From the NCBI GenBank assembly GCA_026400305.1, contig JAPLPI010000181.1:1-7428 (forward strand): DNA of 7,428 bases, read 5' to 3'. Positions 7,126 through 7,428 of this stretch are shown here, piece after piece. The translations under genes and the position numbers were made by a program. The notes under the pieces are model-generated. The model saw only the letters and a list, made by a program, of their open reading frames with translations. It did not search any database and had not been told where the DNA came from. This DNA is from Alphaproteobacteria bacterium. Its GTDB lineage: Bacteria; Pseudomonadota; Alphaproteobacteria; Micropepsales; Micropepsaceae. Position 1 is the stretch's first letter. Each line of letters opens with the position of its first letter.

Positions 7126-7428
7126 ATGAAAACTACTTTGCGCGTAGCCTTTTGCCTTGCTGCTGCTTGTACGGCACCCGTGCCTGCCCTCAGCCAGACC
7201 GGCGTGGCAGACCTAGCTGAGCTGAAACAGATCATGGCCCAGCATCCAGACTGGGCGAAGTGGCTAACCGACCACAAGCTGGCCGAGCTGACCCTGGCAG
7301 GTCCCCAGATGCCAAATTCCCAGTGGCGGGCCGATGACATCCGCCGCCCGCAGCCGCCAAAGGTGAAAACCGGCACCGCCTGCAGCACCGCCGTGCCCGG
7401 CGACGCCGATGTCCTGTTCGACGGCAAG
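7126..7428 (+). CDS. Exported DUF1080 (3-keto-disaccharide hydrolase) domain protein, N-terminal part
   Basis: The frame opens at ATG 7126 behind a good ribosome binding site (GGGAGA, 5 bases upstream) and runs off the right edge after 101 codons. Residues 1-23 are a signal peptide (MKTTLRVAFCLAAACTA..., ending AlaLeuSer before Gln24), so it is exported. Residues 30-70 form a charged linker with a short helical repeat-like stretch (LKQIMAQHPDWAKWLTDHKL), followed by a proline-rich segment (RRPQPPKV). The final visible residues, DADVLFDGK, match the usual entry into DUF1080, where VLFDGKDLSxW begins the jellyroll domain. Members of this family are exported proteins linked to hydrolysis of 3-keto-glycosides. 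The assignment rests on this short entry motif plus the signal peptide and proline-rich lead, so it is probable rather than certain. It is transcribed away from the aldolase. Confidence 0.72.
   Translation, partial: MKTTLRVAFCLAAACTAPVPALSQTGVADLAELKQIMAQHPDWAKWLTDHKLAELTLAGPQMPNSQWRADDIRRPQPPKVKTGTACSTAVPGDADVLFDGK

Noticed and set aside
7056..7427. Open minus-strand frame of 123 codons opposite the DUF1080 gene
   Set aside because: The plus strand here has a signal peptide, a good ribosome binding site and a family motif. The minus frame is low in recognisable structure and crosses the intergenic region.

Overview
The window looks like chromosomal DNA of a GC-rich Gram-negative bacterium, most likely an alphaproteobacterium. 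This rests on the gene content and the strong G/C preference at third codon positions. No rRNA, marker gene or mobile element fixes the taxon. The relevant genes are a membrane-bound PQQ sugar dehydrogenase that donates to ubiquinone, exported beta-propeller hydrolases and a DUF1080 protein.

Layout: almost everything reads leftward on the minus strand. In transcription order from the right come a D-threonine aldolase/D-serine dehydratase-type PLP enzyme (5835-6899), a short spacer, a stretch of damaged coding sequence (5072-5640), a quinoprotein glucose/quinate/shikimate-type dehydrogenase (2727-5036), and a TolB-propeller amidohydrolase (start 2693, running off the left edge). The damaged stretch holds a PilZ-like N-terminus, an unidentified 100-residue reading frame and a coding-like tail behind a TGA. 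At the right edge a divergent plus-strand gene starts at 7126. It encodes an exported protein that appears to enter a DUF1080 (3-keto-disaccharide hydrolase) domain where the window ends.

Functionally, the dehydrogenase and amidohydrolase are separated by only 33 bases and are probably co-transcribed. Both are predicted to work on the periplasmic side, one oxidising a polyol or sugar and passing electrons to the quinone pool, the other hydrolysing an unknown amide or peptide-like substrate. The PLP enzyme is cytoplasmic and would act on D-beta-hydroxy amino acids. The DUF1080 protein would be exported. Together they suggest scavenging of sugars and amino-acid derivatives, but nothing shows a single shared pathway.

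I found no CRISPR array, tRNA, rRNA, insertion sequence, toxin-antitoxin pair or recognisable defence system. The least ordinary items are the decayed genes between the aldolase and the dehydrogenase, and an altered metal-site motif in the aldolase.
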